Positions 24,137-33,486 of a stretch of DNA of 54,329 bases are shown in pieces. Under the pieces are notes generated by a model, which worked only from the letters and a program-made list of their open reading frames with translations, had not been told where the DNA came from and made no database searches. Numbering within the stretch: the stretch's first letter is position 1; each line of letters begins with the position of its first letter. Position numbers and translations under genes: made by a program. This DNA is from an uncultured Fibrobacter sp. (GTDB lineage Bacteria > Fibrobacterota > Fibrobacteria > Fibrobacterales > Fibrobacteraceae). The stretch covers positions 1-54,329 of the forward strand of contig OMSO01000008.1 in assembly GCA_900313675.1 (NCBI GenBank), in the 5' to 3' direction.

Positions 24137-26224
24137 ATGAATATCTTGAAAAAGACCGCCGCATTTGGCCTGGCCATTGTGGCCAGCAGCTCTCTCGCTC
24201 TCGCGGCAGACCTTCCACAAGCTTCTGCCCTGATAAGCGAAATGGGTTTCGGTTTCAACATCGGAAACTCCATGGAAGTTCCGAACGACCCCACCGCATG
24301 GGGCAACCCGTTCCCGACTGCGCCCGTGTTCGAGGGAATCAAGGCGGCAGGGTTCTCTACCGTACGCATTCCCTGCGCCTGGGACACCCACGCAAGCAAA
24401 GGAGTCATCAATTCTGGTTGGCTGGATTCCGTCAAGACGGTAGTGGACCTGGCCCTTGCAGAGGGACTCTACGTCATCTTGAACATCCACCACGAAAATC
24501 CTGACGGCTGGTTCCAAAATAACATCGGCACTACTGTCGATGACGGCATCAATACGAAATTGCAAAACTATTGGACCCAGATAGCCAACAAGTTCAAGAA
24601 TTACGACCAGCACCTGCTCTTCGCGGGCGCAAACGAACCCGGCCCCAACATAAACACCTGGACACCAGCACATGTAACCACGCTGATGTCCTATTACCAG
24701 ACATTCATCACCACTGTCCGCAATACAGGCGGCAACAACGCTACGCGAACACTGATTATCCAGGGGCTTAATACCGACATCGACAAATCTGTCGCCAACG
24801 CCCCTACATCCACATTCCCCACCGATCCTGCAACGGGGCGCCTGATGTTTGAAGTACACTACTACGACCCGTACCAGTTTACCCTTATGAAAACCGAGGA
24901 GAACTGGAATGCTCCTAACGACGAGATGATTATCCCGCAATTCTTCTACGGTGCCGACTTTATCGGAACAGACCCCAAGCGCAATGCCGGCTATAACGCA
25001 TGGACAGGAAAGGCTGATGCAAGCGATTACACCAACGCCCATGTCAGAGCGCAATTCCAGAAGATGAAGACCAACTACGCCGACAAGGGCTATCCGGTCA
25101 TTGTCGGTGAATTTGGCGCCAATGTCCGCACCCCGGATGTTCCCTGCACCAGCCTTGAAAATCACCTGAGAGGCCGCGTCCAATGGCACAAGGATGTCGC
25201 TGCCGCCGCCAAGGAATACGGTTTGGTTCCCATCCTTTGGGACATGGGTAACGAAGCCGACCAATACGACAACATGGCCTATATCAGGCGCCAGTCCAAG
25301 TACGGAACCATTGGCCAGATTGTTGACTTGGAGGCAATTAACGCCATCCGCGAGGCGTACGGTTTATCAGCCCTTACAGGTTCCAGTTTTATTGAAAAGA
25401 AATTGGCGGCCTGTTCTGATGCCAACCAGTCTATTGAACTCACTTACAAGGCAGCCCGTAACGACACAAACGAAGTAGGCACAATGCGCATCGCTGTCGG
25501 AGGCGCTGATTGGTCTAACTACAACGCAGTCTCCTTTGTAATGAAGACAAATGTTGCTGATGCCCCCCTTACCGGTGCAGACTATGGTTGGCACACAATC
25601 AGCATTTTTGAAATGTCCGGCGAATGGGTTTGGAGTGACTTCAACCTAAAGAACACCGAAGAGTCAACCTCTTGGGCAGAATACAAAATCCCCTTTGGCG
25701 CAAACGGTCTTGATTTCACAAAGCCGAACAACGGCAAAGTAGGCAGCCAAAGCAATGTTATGGCGCTCGGTTTGAACGTCTATGGAACTGGCCTTTCTGG
25801 AACAATCGTCATTGACGAAGTCCGTCTCTATAAAGCAGACGGCACCTACATCGTGTTGCAGGACTTCAACAAGAGCGAACCGGAAATCGAAGGCGTCGTC
25901 ACAGCAAAGAGAATCGCAACTGACGCCGGGGCAGCAAGCGCAAAAGTCATTACGCCGACTTCCATAGTAAGGGCGGCTTCAGTTTCTCAAAGCCTCCACC
26001 TCTCCGTGGAGCACGGCGTCATTACCGCAAACTTCAGCGCTGCCGTTGCTGGCCGTGCAAGTGTTGCCCTCATGAACAGTCTGGGTCAGGTGATCACAAG
26101 CAAAAACGTGAACGCCACCCGTGGGGCCAACAGCGTCTCCCTGGAAACAAGTTACCAGGGAACTGCCTTCCTGGTCATCCGTCAGGGCAGCCAGAAGATG
26201 GTCAAGTCGGTACGGCTGAAGTAA
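24137..26224 (+). CDS. Secreted GH5 endoglucanase with beta-sandwich and sorting-like C-terminus
   Basis: 695 residues from the ATG at 24137; the frame is open to 23915 but that would overlap the EamA gene. Signal peptide (MNILKKTAAFGLAIVASSSLALA). GH5 barrel at about 25-420: acid/base Glu167 in GANEPGPN, nucleophile Glu325 in VIVGEFGAN, plus NIGNSMEVP, HHENPDGWF and HYYDPYQF. About residues 430-590 form a beta-sandwich resembling CBM11/CIA30-type modules (IELTYKAARND to IVIDEVRLYK). The last 75 residues (SLHLSVEHGVITANFS to QKMVKSVRLK) look like the conserved C-terminal module of exported Fibrobacter and Bacteroidetes enzymes, probably a type IX-like sorting or surface-attachment signal. It should cut beta-1,4-glucan. 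A terminator follows. Confidence 0.9.
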   Translation: MNILKKTAAFGLAIVASSSLALAADLPQASALISEMGFGFNIGNSMEVPNDPTAWGNPFPTAPVFEGIKAAGFSTVRIPCAWDTHASKGVINSGWLDSVKTVVDLALAEGLYVILNIHHENPDGWFQNNIGTTVDDGINTKLQNYWTQIANKFKNYDQHLLFAGANEPGPNINTWTPAHVTTLMSYYQTFITTVRNTGGNNATRTLIIQGLNTDIDKSVANAPTSTFPTDPATGRLMFEVHYYDPYQFTLMKTEENWNAPNDEMIIPQFFYGADFIGTDPKRNAGYNAWTGKADASDYTNAHVRAQFQKMKTNYADKGYPVIVGEFGANVRTPDVPCTSLENHLRGRVQWHKDVAAAAKEYGLVPILWDMGNEADQYDNMAYIRRQSKYGTIGQIVDLEAINAIREAYGLSALTGSSFIEKKLAACSDANQSIELTYKAARNDTNEVGTMRIAVGGADWSNYNAVSFVMKTNVADAPLTGADYGWHTISIFEMSGEWVWSDFNLKNTEESTSWAEYKIPFGANGLDFTKPNNGKVGSQSNVMALGLNVYGTGLSGTIVIDEVRLYKADGTYIVLQDFNKSEPEIEGVVTAKRIATDAGAASAKVITPTSIVRAASVSQSLHLSVEHGVITANFSAAVAGRASVALMNSLGQVITSKNVNATRGANSVSLETSYQGTAFLVIRQGSQKMVKSVRLK

Positions 26225-26248
26225 TAGAATTCAGATAACACATTGACC

Positions 26249-26278
26249 AAAGCCCTCGCTTGTGTGCGGGGGCTTTTT
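26249..26278 (+). terminator. Intrinsic terminator of the cellulase gene
   Basis: AAAGCCCTCGC (26249-26259) pairs with GCGGGGGCTTT (26266-26276): 11 bp with one T-G pair, 6-nt loop, then T-run. Confidence 0.85.
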
Positions 26279-26492
26279 AAAACGCTTGGTCATCCAGCGT
26301 CAATTCGTGGGCCACGTCGTCCAATTTCTGCTCTGCCGTCTTGGCCAGGGCGGTGCTGTGGCCCCGCAGGGCCGCAAAGGGAGCGAAAATCTTCGCACGG
26401 GATTCCATGCTCATGCGGGGGTGCTTCATGAGAAAATTCCAGTCGTCCCTCGGATAGGGCAGATCTATTATGTCTGTGTAGTCTTGAGTCAT
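26277..26492 (-). CDS. Small YolD-like protein
   Basis: 71 residues. The core HPRMSMESRAKIFAPFAALRGHSTAL matches the pattern RxxMxxxxRAxxFxPFAAL(T/R)G of small YolD-like proteins that are often encoded beside Y-family polymerases in Firmicutes and other phyla. The remainder is an acidic, helical tail (QKLDDVAHELTLDD). YolD proteins are thought to partner UvrX/UmuC-like polymerases, as UmuD does. Here the gene lies 94 nt downstream of the polymerase gene in the same direction, separated by a heptad/hairpin element. It starts within that element: its ATG is part of an ATGGGTC-type heptad. Confidence 0.7.
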   Translation of the reverse strand: MTQDYTDIIDLPYPRDDWNFLMKHPRMSMESRAKIFAPFAALRGHSTALAKTAEQKLDDVAHELTLDDQAF

Positions 26493-26590
26493 GGGTCATG
26501 AGTCGGCGCTATGCGCCTCTGAGAAAAGTACAAAAATATTTTAGTCCATAATTAAAACTCATAACTCGCAACTTGCAACTCATGACTATG
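26484..26590. repeat. Composite element: facing GAGT/ACTC heptads around a hairpin
   Basis: Three heptads ending GTC (26484-26504: TTGAGTC, ATGGGTC, ATGAGTC), hairpin GGCGC-TAT-GCGCC (26505-26517), AT-rich spacer, then AACTCAT-class heptads (26556-26590). The polymerase stop codon (26586-26588) is in the last unit, and the YolD-like start codon is in the other arm. Confidence 0.75.
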
Positions 26591-27974
26591 CCCGGTGTCC
26601 TCCGATTTGTCCGTTGCGTTCAATGGTGGTGGCGCCCTCCTGCAGGTCCATGCCCTTGACGATGGCGTTCTTGCCGAAGCGTTTCTTGATGAGCAGTTCC
26701 GCCTTGAGGCGTTTCTTTTCACGCTCCTGCTTTTGGGCATCGGTAAACAGGTCGTAGCCCTGGTTGCTTTCGTCTACCACGTCGATGGCCACCAGGTTCA
26801 AGCGGCGCACCGTCAGCTGCGGGTCCACAATCCGGTCGAAAAGCCGCATGACCGCCTCGGCAAAGGCGGACTGGGAACTGGTGTAGTGCCCGATAGAAGC
26901 CGTGCCGTGAGCGGGTTTCGGGATTGTGCGTCCGTAAAAATCGATGACCGTCTCGCCGTGATAAATTCCCTTGTCCACATTCTCCCTGTCGTAGCCTACC
27001 GTAAGCACCATGCCCTTGGCCACCAGGTCGTTTTCTACCAGGCGCATGGATACCGTATCTACCATTTCCCGCACCACCAGGCGGGCCTTGTCGAAGGGGT
27101 AGGGGTCCTGCAACACCTGGCCTTCTCCCATGCTCTGGGACTGGGGTTTTGCCCTCTTGATGTCGGCGATGGTACAGGGTTCGTAACCCCAAGCGTGGTC
27201 TATCAGGATTTCCGCATTCACGCCGAACATCTTGTACAGGGCGTCAGGTTCCTTGACGCTTACCCGAGCGATATCTCCCATGGTGTGGATTCCCCGCCCA
27301 CGGTTCAGGTGGCATTTTTCTAGCCTGGCTGCGATGCCACGGCCCACCTGCCAAAAATTGGTAATGGGCTTGTGGGCCCACAGTTGCCTACGGTAACTCA
27401 TCTCGTCCAATTCCGCAATGCGCACGCCGTCGCTATCCGCTTCTACATGCTTTGCCATGATGTCCATGGCAATCTTGCACAGGTAAAGGTTCGTGCCGAT
27501 GCCGCCCGTAGCGGTAATGCCCGTAGTCGCGAACACGTCCTGGATGATGGTCTTTACCAGTTCCCGCGCGGTTTTCTTGTACAGCTTCAGATACTTCGTC
27601 AAGTCCAGAAAACATTCGTCGATAGAATAAGAATGAATGTCTTCGGCACTTACGTACTTGAGGTAAACGTTGTACACCTTCGTGGAATACTCCACGTACC
27701 TGGCCATCTGGGGTTTTGCAATCAAGAACTCCACCTTCTCGCCTGTGCGTCGTTCCACCTCCCGGACCTTCTGGTTCACTTCGAAAAGCCGGGCCCGTCC
27801 AGGAATCCCGTAGGCCTTCAGCGCAGGCGTCACCGCAAGGCAGATGGTCTTTTCGGTACGGCTCTCGTCGGCCACCACCAGCTTTGCCTTTAAGGGGTCG
27901 AGGCCCCGAAGGATACATTCCACCGAAGCAAAAAATGACTTTAAGTCTATGGCGGCGAAGGTGCGGGAGGGCAT
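26586..27974 (-). CDS. Y-family DNA polymerase (DinB/UmuC)
   Basis: 462 residues. Palm motifs FAAIDLKSFFASVE (catalytic Asp10) and SYSIDECFLDLTKY (Asp-Glu pair) are intact, the finger region has SRTEKTICLAV and LKAYGIPGRARLFEV, the thumb helix-hairpin-helix lies around IARVSVKEPDALYKMFGVNAEILIDHAWG, and the little-finger domain runs from about 270 to 400. It resembles the UvrX/YqjW-like branch rather than E. coli DinB because of the long C-terminal segment and the associated YolD-like gene. It copies past damaged bases at the price of mutation. It starts 17 nt after the second BatC-like gene and probably shares its transcript. I see no LexA box. Confidence 0.92.
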   Translation of the reverse strand: MPSRTFAAIDLKSFFASVECILRGLDPLKAKLVVADESRTEKTICLAVTPALKAYGIPGRARLFEVNQKVREVERRTGEKVEFLIAKPQMARYVEYSTKVYNVYLKYVSAEDIHSYSIDECFLDLTKYLKLYKKTARELVKTIIQDVFATTGITATGGIGTNLYLCKIAMDIMAKHVEADSDGVRIAELDEMSYRRQLWAHKPITNFWQVGRGIAARLEKCHLNRGRGIHTMGDIARVSVKEPDALYKMFGVNAEILIDHAWGYEPCTIADIKRAKPQSQSMGEGQVLQDPYPFDKARLVVREMVDTVSMRLVENDLVAKGMVLTVGYDRENVDKGIYHGETVIDFYGRTIPKPAHGTASIGHYTSSQSAFAEAVMRLFDRIVDPQLTVRRLNLVAIDVVDESNQGYDLFTDAQKQEREKKRLKAELLIKKRFGKNAIVKGMDLQEGATTIERNGQIGGHRA

Positions 27975-27991
27975 TGGGAAAGGCCCTCACC

Positions 27992-28759
27992 TTACCAGTC
28001 CTTAGCAGGCCGTGCCTGGCCGCGGATAGGCTTCCAGGGTTTGCGTTCGCCGTTCTGTTCGTCAAAGTCTTTCAGGAGCTGTGCGGCCTCTTCGGGGCTC
28101 ATCTCTCCCATCTGCACGGGCTGTTCTTCCGGTTCTGCGCCATCGTTGGAGGAATCGCCCTGGCTGTCGCTTGAGCCTTCTTCGGGCTGTTCGGGCTGCG
28201 GCTGTTCACCGGCTCCGCCATTACTGTCGGAGCTGTTGCTTTCTGAGCTGCCGCCCTCCTGGCTGCTGCTGGACTGACCACCGTTTTGGTCTTGATCTTG
28301 ATCTTGATTCTGGTCTTCGCCACTAGAAGAACTTTGACCGTCACCGTTCTGGTCCTGCTGGTTTTGGTCTTGATTCTGGTCCTGGTTGTTATCCTGGTTC
28401 TTGTCGTTCTTCTTGTTTTCGTTCTTCTGCTCGTCCTTGGCCTCGTGAATACGGTCCAGGAGCATCTGCAACTTTTGATCGTTGGGGTAGTATTGCAGGC
28501 CTTCGTTACAGGTGATTTCTGCAGAGGGCAAGCGGTTCTCAATATACTGGAATGCCGCATCGCTGTAGTAGGCCGATGCCGACTTGGGGGCGGCAAAGGC
28601 AGCGACAGATAAGAACATAACGGCAAAAAAAGCAAATAAACGGGCGTTCAAAACAGAGGGGAGATCCCCGCCTTCGCGGGGATGACACGAAAAAATGCGG
28701 GGACAGCAATCCTGTTTATGGCCTATCAACCTAATCACCGACCACAGACTTCTCTTCAT
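27992..28759 (-). CDS. BatC-like secreted protein with Gln/Asn-rich linker and embedded repeat
   Basis: 255 residues from the ATG at 28759, which overlaps the preceding stop as ATGA. A palindromic intergenic repeat (28664-28686) lies inside the reading frame and yields HPREGGDLPS at residues 26-35. The true signal peptide, NARLFAFFAVMFLSVAAFA, comes after it, preceded in frame by a TTG at 28651 that may be the working start. The mature part has one TPR-like pair of helices, then a linker of alternating D, Q, N and S (about 110-210), and ends with MSPEEAAQLLKDFDEQNGERKPW, which matches the C-terminal segment of BatC proteins. Role in the Bat envelope-stress system is inferred. Confidence 0.75.
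   Translation of the reverse strand: MKRSLWSVIRLIGHKQDCCPRIFSCHPREGGDLPSVLNARLFAFFAVMFLSVAAFAAPKSASAYYSDAAFQYIENRLPSAEITCNEGLQYYPNDQKLQMLLDRIHEAKDEQKNENKKNDKNQDNNQDQNQDQNQQDQNGDGQSSSSGEDQNQDQDQDQNGGQSSSSQEGGSSESNSSDSNGGAGEQPQPEQPEEGSSDSQGDSSNDGAEPEEQPVQMGEMSPEEAAQLLKDFDEQNGERKPWKPIRGQARPAKDW
28664..28686. repeat. ATGAC-ended palindromic repeat, copy 3, inside a gene
   Basis: Stem ATCCCCGC / GCGGGGAT with a CTTC loop, then GAC. Compared with copies 1, 2 and 4 both stem arms changed together (CCTC to CCCC, GAGG to GGGG). It lies in frame within the 5' part of the BatC-like gene. Confidence 0.85.
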
Positions 28760-29496
28760 CAGATCACCTCCAGGTCGTTGTCGGTGTTGCTGGCGTCAAT
28801 CTTTGCCTTGGGCTTTCGGCCAGCCTTGATTTCGATAATGTCGTCAATACGCTGCACGTGGCCGCTCAGCTGGCCCGCAGTCTCGTCCTCGGCAATCAGG
28901 TTTTCCAGCATTTCCTTTGCTTCGGCATACTTGCCGTCCTTGCAAAGCTGAAGCGCACGGGCCAGAACTTCCTTCGCCTTTTCGCTCAGGGGAGGCTGCT
29001 TCTGGTCGTTGTTCTGGTCCTGATTCTGTTCCTGGTTCTGCTTTTGCTTGTCCAGTTCCTCTTTCAGCTTGCGCTGCACGATTTCTACGTTCTTCTTGGC
29101 GTTTTCAAAACCGTTGTCCAGATCGATAGCCTTTTTCAAGTAGGCGACGGATTCACGCCAGGCGGCAATGCGCTCGCTACCTTCGGCAGACTTTTCGCCT
29201 ATGCGAAAATGTGTATTGGCCAGGTTGTAGGCCGCCTTGGCCGCCATTTTCTTGTCGGGCATGCGCACGGCGCTCTCCAATTCCTTCTTGGCCTCGTCGT
29301 AATTGCCCAACTTGTACTGGCAAGTGCCGATATTGTAAAACAACAACGGGTTTGCAGGCTCCGCTTCCCGGGCCTTCATATACTTTTCCAAAGCACCGGC
29401 ATAGTCGCCATTCTTAAAAAGTTTATTGCCGTCGTTTATAGGTCGCGCAAAAAGCGCCACCGACAGCACGCATAACAGTATCAAAAACAATCGCAT
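28759..29496 (-). CDS. BatC-like TPR protein
   Basis: 245 residues. Signal peptide (MRLFLILLCVLSVALFA), then three or four TPR units (about 20-150): NKLFKNGDYAGALEKYMKA, PLLFYNIGTCQYKLGNYDEAKKELESA, AAYNLANTHFRIG. A short Gln/Asn-rich linker (about 165-180) is followed by a second helical segment (ALQLCKDGKYAEAKEMLENLI) and an acidic tail (DNDLEVI). TPR plus EQNQDQNNDQ-type linker is the BatC layout; BatC proteins sit on the periplasmic side with BatA and BatB. The promoter box lies at 29524, and the stop overlaps the start of the next gene, so three or four genes down to the polymerase form one unit. Confidence 0.8.
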   Translation of the reverse strand: MRLFLILLCVLSVALFARPINDGNKLFKNGDYAGALEKYMKAREAEPANPLLFYNIGTCQYKLGNYDEAKKELESAVRMPDKKMAAKAAYNLANTHFRIGEKSAEGSERIAAWRESVAYLKKAIDLDNGFENAKKNVEIVQRKLKEELDKQKQNQEQNQDQNNDQKQPPLSEKAKEVLARALQLCKDGKYAEAKEMLENLIAEDETAGQLSGHVQRIDDIIEIKAGRKPKAKIDASNTDNDLEVI

Positions 29497-29523
29497 TTTT
29501 CAAGCCTTCATCTTTGCAATGGT

Positions 29524-29529
29524 AATATA
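29524..29529 (-). promoter_or_regulatory. TATATT -10 box of the BatC-like/polymerase unit
   Basis: Minus strand TTTTTGTATATTACC, 27 nt before the ATG at 29496. Confidence 0.45.
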
Positions 29530-29554
29530 CAAAAATGAGAATTATACGACCAAT

Positions 29555-31312
29555 CTATAGCAAAAGCATTAGAGCTGTCGAGCAACCACTAAAAATCAGC
29601 ACAAGGAACACGCCCGCAACTCGGTGACGTACAGAGCCATTCTCGGCAAAAATTCCTTCAACCGACAAACAAATACAGGGAATCAATACTGGAAGTATAA
29701 AGCGGAAATCATTACTGCACGAATAAGGGTATTTCAGCCTTAATGCCGCCACTGCCACAACAAACATCACTATCTGAGCAAGGGAAAGAATTGTCTTGGC
29801 ATTCCACTTTATTCGCCAAAGCCCCACTAGAGCAAATCCCACAAGGCCCAACAGCGAAATACTGATAATGGACGCAAGCCAGTTCCCTGCCGTGGTTTTC
29901 AGCAACTGGAATTCCCCGAAAAGGGATGTCTTTGCGAGATAATTCAAGAAGTACTGCCGACCCATGTTGTCATCCCAGGCACTAGTGTAAGGGTGGGTCA
30001 AGAAGTTTTCCAAATCAAAATAAAGCATATTACCCGGCTGTGCACCCACAATCAAGGCGCTGTTCAAATTCTTGGAGTTGCCCACAATATCGGGATTGAA
30101 CAGAACAAGGCCTCCCACGATGCCACAAAGGGCCAAGAACAGCACAAGGCCGACATATTCCGATTTCTTCTTGCGTTCAAAGGACAGCAATCTGCTGGGA
30201 ACAAAATAGACAAGGAACATCAATCCGAGCATGGCGATGGTAATGATTCCCGTGGATTTTGCCCAATAAGCCATTGCCGCAAGGGCCACCGATAGAATCA
30301 CATACGCTCCATTCCTTGTGGCCATATACCGCAAAATGGCCCAGAAACAAATCACATGCGCCATGCAAAACATGGCTTCGTTGGTAATCCTCGGAGACAT
30401 CATGACAAGGGACGGCCAGAAAGTCCAAAGCAAGGCGGCAAGCCAAAAACCTCCACCCGTCAAAAGCATGCGCAAGCAATATAGCCCAAAGATCAGGGCC
30501 AATGCCGACATGATAAAACTGTACCATTGTAGCGCCCTGGGCTTGGAATAATTGAACAGGAAAGAGGCTTCCCAGAAAGGTATTGCCGACAGGTAATAAA
30601 GGGGCGGGTGGTAGCAAGTCCAACATTCCTTATTGTCTGGAATGCGGTGCTCGTCTGCCACGATTTCCACATACTCAATGTGACCATCTACATCGTATGC
30701 TCGCTGGCTGTAGCTGGTATCCTGAAAATAAGCTCCGCGCAAAGCTAGTCCCAACAAGAAAATCAACAGGATTCCCTTATGCAATTTGTATCGTGAACCT
30801 ATCAAGAAAATCAGCAATCCAAAAAGGACAAAGACCACAACAGTAAGCGCACGAGATCCAAAAGAGTCCGCTTTCATCAAGGCGGACAATCCTGCAGCAC
30901 CACCATTGTTTCGAATTTTCAAGTCAAAATTATATTCATCCTGCAATCCCGCATATTTTTCAAAATCTTGTTTTGTCAACGTGAATCCAGAAGCCCAATC
31001 GCAATAACCCGGAAACTGCTTCGGGTCCACAGACTTACCATTTATGGACATTTCCAAAAGGCAATCATCGGGAACCAATTTTAGGGACAATCCATGAGAC
31101 CATCCCGTATTCAAACCGAACTTGACAGAAAAAACTTCGCCCTGATCCATCCGCTTAAGAATCGGGAGCACGACTTCTTTTGTTTCATTCTGTCTTTCTA
31201 GAGTAACATTCTTGATAACAGGAGCAGAAACCTTCAGCACTACAAGAACCAAAACAAGTAGCAGTGCTATATAAAGTTCCGGCAGTCTAAAAATTTTCAA
31301 GATTTTTTTCAT
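29555..31312 (-). CDS. GT39-like membrane glycosyltransferase
   Basis: 585 residues with about eleven or twelve membrane helices. The first helix (LYIALLLVLVLVVLKVSAPVI) is followed by a periplasmic beta domain of about 120 residues, which is unusual placement for the family. The next part contains DVDGHIEYVEIVADEHRIPD and CWTCYHPPLYYLSAIPFWE; an acidic loop with Asp followed by a HPPLYY motif is the mark of GT39/ArnT-like enzymes that use polyprenyl-phosphate sugars on the outer face of the inner membrane. Acceptor unknown. It is the last gene of a minus-strand unit with an FAD oxidoreductase and GtrA, a common set in O-antigen or lipid-glycan modification. Confidence 0.78.
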   Translation of the reverse strand: MKKILKIFRLPELYIALLLVLVLVVLKVSAPVIKNVTLERQNETKEVVLPILKRMDQGEVFSVKFGLNTGWSHGLSLKLVPDDCLLEMSINGKSVDPKQFPGYCDWASGFTLTKQDFEKYAGLQDEYNFDLKIRNNGGAAGLSALMKADSFGSRALTVVVFVLFGLLIFLIGSRYKLHKGILLIFLLGLALRGAYFQDTSYSQRAYDVDGHIEYVEIVADEHRIPDNKECWTCYHPPLYYLSAIPFWEASFLFNYSKPRALQWYSFIMSALALIFGLYCLRMLLTGGGFWLAALLWTFWPSLVMMSPRITNEAMFCMAHVICFWAILRYMATRNGAYVILSVALAAMAYWAKSTGIITIAMLGLMFLVYFVPSRLLSFERKKKSEYVGLVLFLALCGIVGGLVLFNPDIVGNSKNLNSALIVGAQPGNMLYFDLENFLTHPYTSAWDDNMGRQYFLNYLAKTSLFGEFQLLKTTAGNWLASIISISLLGLVGFALVGLWRIKWNAKTILSLAQIVMFVVAVAALRLKYPYSCSNDFRFILPVLIPCICLSVEGIFAENGSVRHRVAGVFLVLIFSGCSTALMLLL

Positions 31313-31325
31313 TAAAATTACCGGT

Positions 31326-32954
31326 CTAGGCTTTTTTTCCTTCGTGATATTCTTCTTCGCTATTCACGTTCCAGAGGGCGGTCTTGTCGGCGGAATTTTC
31401 ACGGATGCATTTTACGACTTCCATGGCAGCAAGCATACTATGATCCATGTTGTTGTACTTGTGCATGCCGTTACGGCCCATCAGGAACAGGTTCTCAATC
31501 GGGTCCAGATACTCACGAATCTTGTTGAACTCACCGTAAGTACCAAAGTAAGCCGGATACGCTTTCTTGATATGGAATACCACGGAATCGCGGACATCGG
31601 CAGGCCTCGCCACGTCTATCTTGTCAAGTTCGGCGATGGCGAACTTGATAAAGTCGGCATCGGGCATGCGCCACATCTCGTCGCCCTCGGTGGCGAAGTA
31701 TTCGAGGCCGATCCACACCTTCTCGGGATCGGCCACCAGGTAAGGGCTCCAGTTGTTGAAAATCTGGATGCGGCCGAGTTTCACGTCGGATTCCTGCACA
31801 TAGATCCAGTTGTCGGCCACGAACTTGAGCTTGCTTTCGGGAGTGCCTGACTTTGCAGGGTTCTTGATGAGCAACTTGTCTAGAAGGAGGCCCACCGTAA
31901 TGAAGTCGCGGTAAACCAGTCCGTCAGCCACGCGCTTGACTTCTGCCGGCACGAGCGTTTTTCCGTTGTCCATGGCGGCCACAAGTTCTTTTACCGGCAT
32001 GGTGCTGAGGAAATAGTCACAGGGAATCGTTTCCGTGGAATTCCCGCGGTCCACGACAACGCTTTCCACACGCTTGCCGTCGGTAGAGCGGTTCACGCCC
32101 ACCACCTTCGAGTTCATGTGGATTTCGCCACCTTTCTCCAGCACCTTCTCGGCCACCGTTTCCCAGAGCTGGCCAGGTCCGAATTTCGGATAGAGGAACT
32201 GGCCTATCAGGCTCGTCTCGGTATCTTTCTGACGAATATCTGCTCCATTGGCAGCTCCCGCTTCAGGCTTTTTCTTGCCTGCAAAAATCTGCTTGAGCGC
32301 ATGCACCACGGTCTTGGTGATGGAAAGCCCCTTGATGCGCTGGCCACCCCAGTCGGGGCTGATCTTATTGCAGGGAACACCCCACACCTTTTCGGTATAG
32401 TCCCTAAAGAAGGTGCGGTAAAGTTCCACTCCAAAGCGGTTAATCATGAAATCTTCGAGGCTGTTCTCCTTGCGGGCCGGCAAAAGTTGCACCTTGAGGT
32501 AACTCATGCCTATCTTGAACATACGCCAGAGCCCGAGGTTCCGGATGGTGTCGCCGTTCAGGCTCACCGGATAATCAAAGAGCTTGCGCAAAAAGAGAAT
32601 GCGGCTAAGGCGGCTACGACAAAGCATCACATAGTCCGTCTTTTCGGGATCGGGGCCGCCCTGCACCAGCGGAACGCTGCGCCCGATGGCGATGTCGTCT
32701 TTACTGGCAGAGCCTTGCAACGGCAAAATCCCCTGCCACCAGTCCATCACCGTATCGCTCTTGCTAAAGAAACGGTGGCCGCCTATGTCCATACGGTTGC
32801 CGTTGTAGCGGGCCGTGCGGGAAATTCCCCCGATAACGTCTTCGGCTTCAAAAATCACAGGCTTCACACCTGTGGTGCGCAAAAGTTCCAATGCGGCGGT
32901 CAGACCCGCAGGGCCTGCACCGGCGATTACGGCAATCTTTTTCTCTTCACTCAT
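31326..32954 (-). CDS. FAD-dependent oxidoreductase, UDP-galactopyranose mutase-like
   Basis: 542 residues. The Rossmann motif [19 protein letters not shown] at the N-terminus binds FAD, followed by [31 protein letters not shown]. The GGHRF(F/Y) motif and a C-terminal [27 protein letters not shown] segment are found in a class of amine-oxidase-fold flavoproteins related to UDP-galactopyranose mutase that occur in surface glycan clusters. Unlike true Glf (about 370-390 residues) it is long and lacks the usual short Glf layout, so the exact sugar substrate cannot be named. It follows gtrA by 8 nt and precedes the GT39-like gene by 13 nt. Confidence 0.85.
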   Translation of the reverse strand: MSEEKKIAVIAGAGPAGLTAALELLRTTGVKPVIFEAEDVIGGISRTARYNGNRMDIGGHRFFSKSDTVMDWWQGILPLQGSASKDDIAIGRSVPLVQGGPDPEKTDYVMLCRSRLSRILFLRKLFDYPVSLNGDTIRNLGLWRMFKIGMSYLKVQLLPARKENSLEDFMINRFGVELYRTFFRDYTEKVWGVPCNKISPDWGGQRIKGLSITKTVVHALKQIFAGKKKPEAGAANGADIRQKDTETSLIGQFLYPKFGPGQLWETVAEKVLEKGGEIHMNSKVVGVNRSTDGKRVESVVVDRGNSTETIPCDYFLSTMPVKELVAAMDNGKTLVPAEVKRVADGLVYRDFITVGLLLDKLLIKNPAKSGTPESKLKFVADNWIYVQESDVKLGRIQIFNNWSPYLVADPEKVWIGLEYFATEGDEMWRMPDADFIKFAIAELDKIDVARPADVRDSVVFHIKKAYPAYFGTYGEFNKIREYLDPIENLFLMGRNGMHKYNNMDHSMLAAMEVVKCIRENSADKTALWNVNSEEEYHEGKKA

Positions 32955-32962
32955 AAAGTACC

Positions 32963-33430
32963 TTAGGAATTCGGTTTTTTGTTTCCCGATTTGAACAGAA
33001 TAAATTTTCTCGCAAGAAAATTGTACAGAAGTACGATTATCGCGGCAACCACCTTGGATATCATTTCCTGAATACCAAGCACGCCGACAAACACATACAT
33101 CAGCAATTCGTTCAATCCCATCCCGAAAAGGCTTATCAACACAAAAACAACCACTTCCAGAAAAACGTACTTTTCCATTTTACGCTTTTCCGTGCTGAAC
33201 ACCCACCTCACGGTCAAGAGGTAGTTGACCACGTTTCCTGCCGCAAGGCCAATCAAGTTCGAAATCAGGTAATGGATGTCAAAATAGTAGAGGGCAAGTG
33301 CAAAAGCCCCAAAATCCACAATAAAGGCGAGACCGCCAGTCACGAAATACCGTAAGAACTGGCCCACAACTCCCCTTCGGCTGGGAATCTTCGATTTTAT
33401 CTTTCCGAGCACGGAACTTTCGAAATCCAT
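32963..33430 (-). CDS. GtrA-family membrane protein
   Basis: 155 residues. Four membrane helices in the GtrA pattern: [74 protein letters not shown], and [24 protein letters not shown]. The conserved phrases FxxVGGxxxxxDxxxxxxL, N(Y/F)xxxRxWVF and NFxxxRxxxF are all recognisable. GtrA proteins are thought to flip or hand over polyprenyl-phosphate sugars to a GT such as the GT39-like enzyme two genes on. Head of a three-gene unit, divergent from the epimerase. Confidence 0.9.
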   Translation of the reverse strand: MDFESSVLGKIKSKIPSRRGVVGQFLRYFVTGGLAFIVDFGAFALALYYFDIHYLISNLIGLAAGNVVNYLLTVRWVFSTEKRKMEKYVFLEVVVFVLISLFGMGLNELLMYVFVGVLGIQEMISKVVAAIIVLLYNFLARKFILFKSGNKKPNS

Positions 33431-33486
33431 AGCAAAAAAGTTAGTAATTTTACCCCCAAAGTAATTCTACACATAGGGTATTAGCC

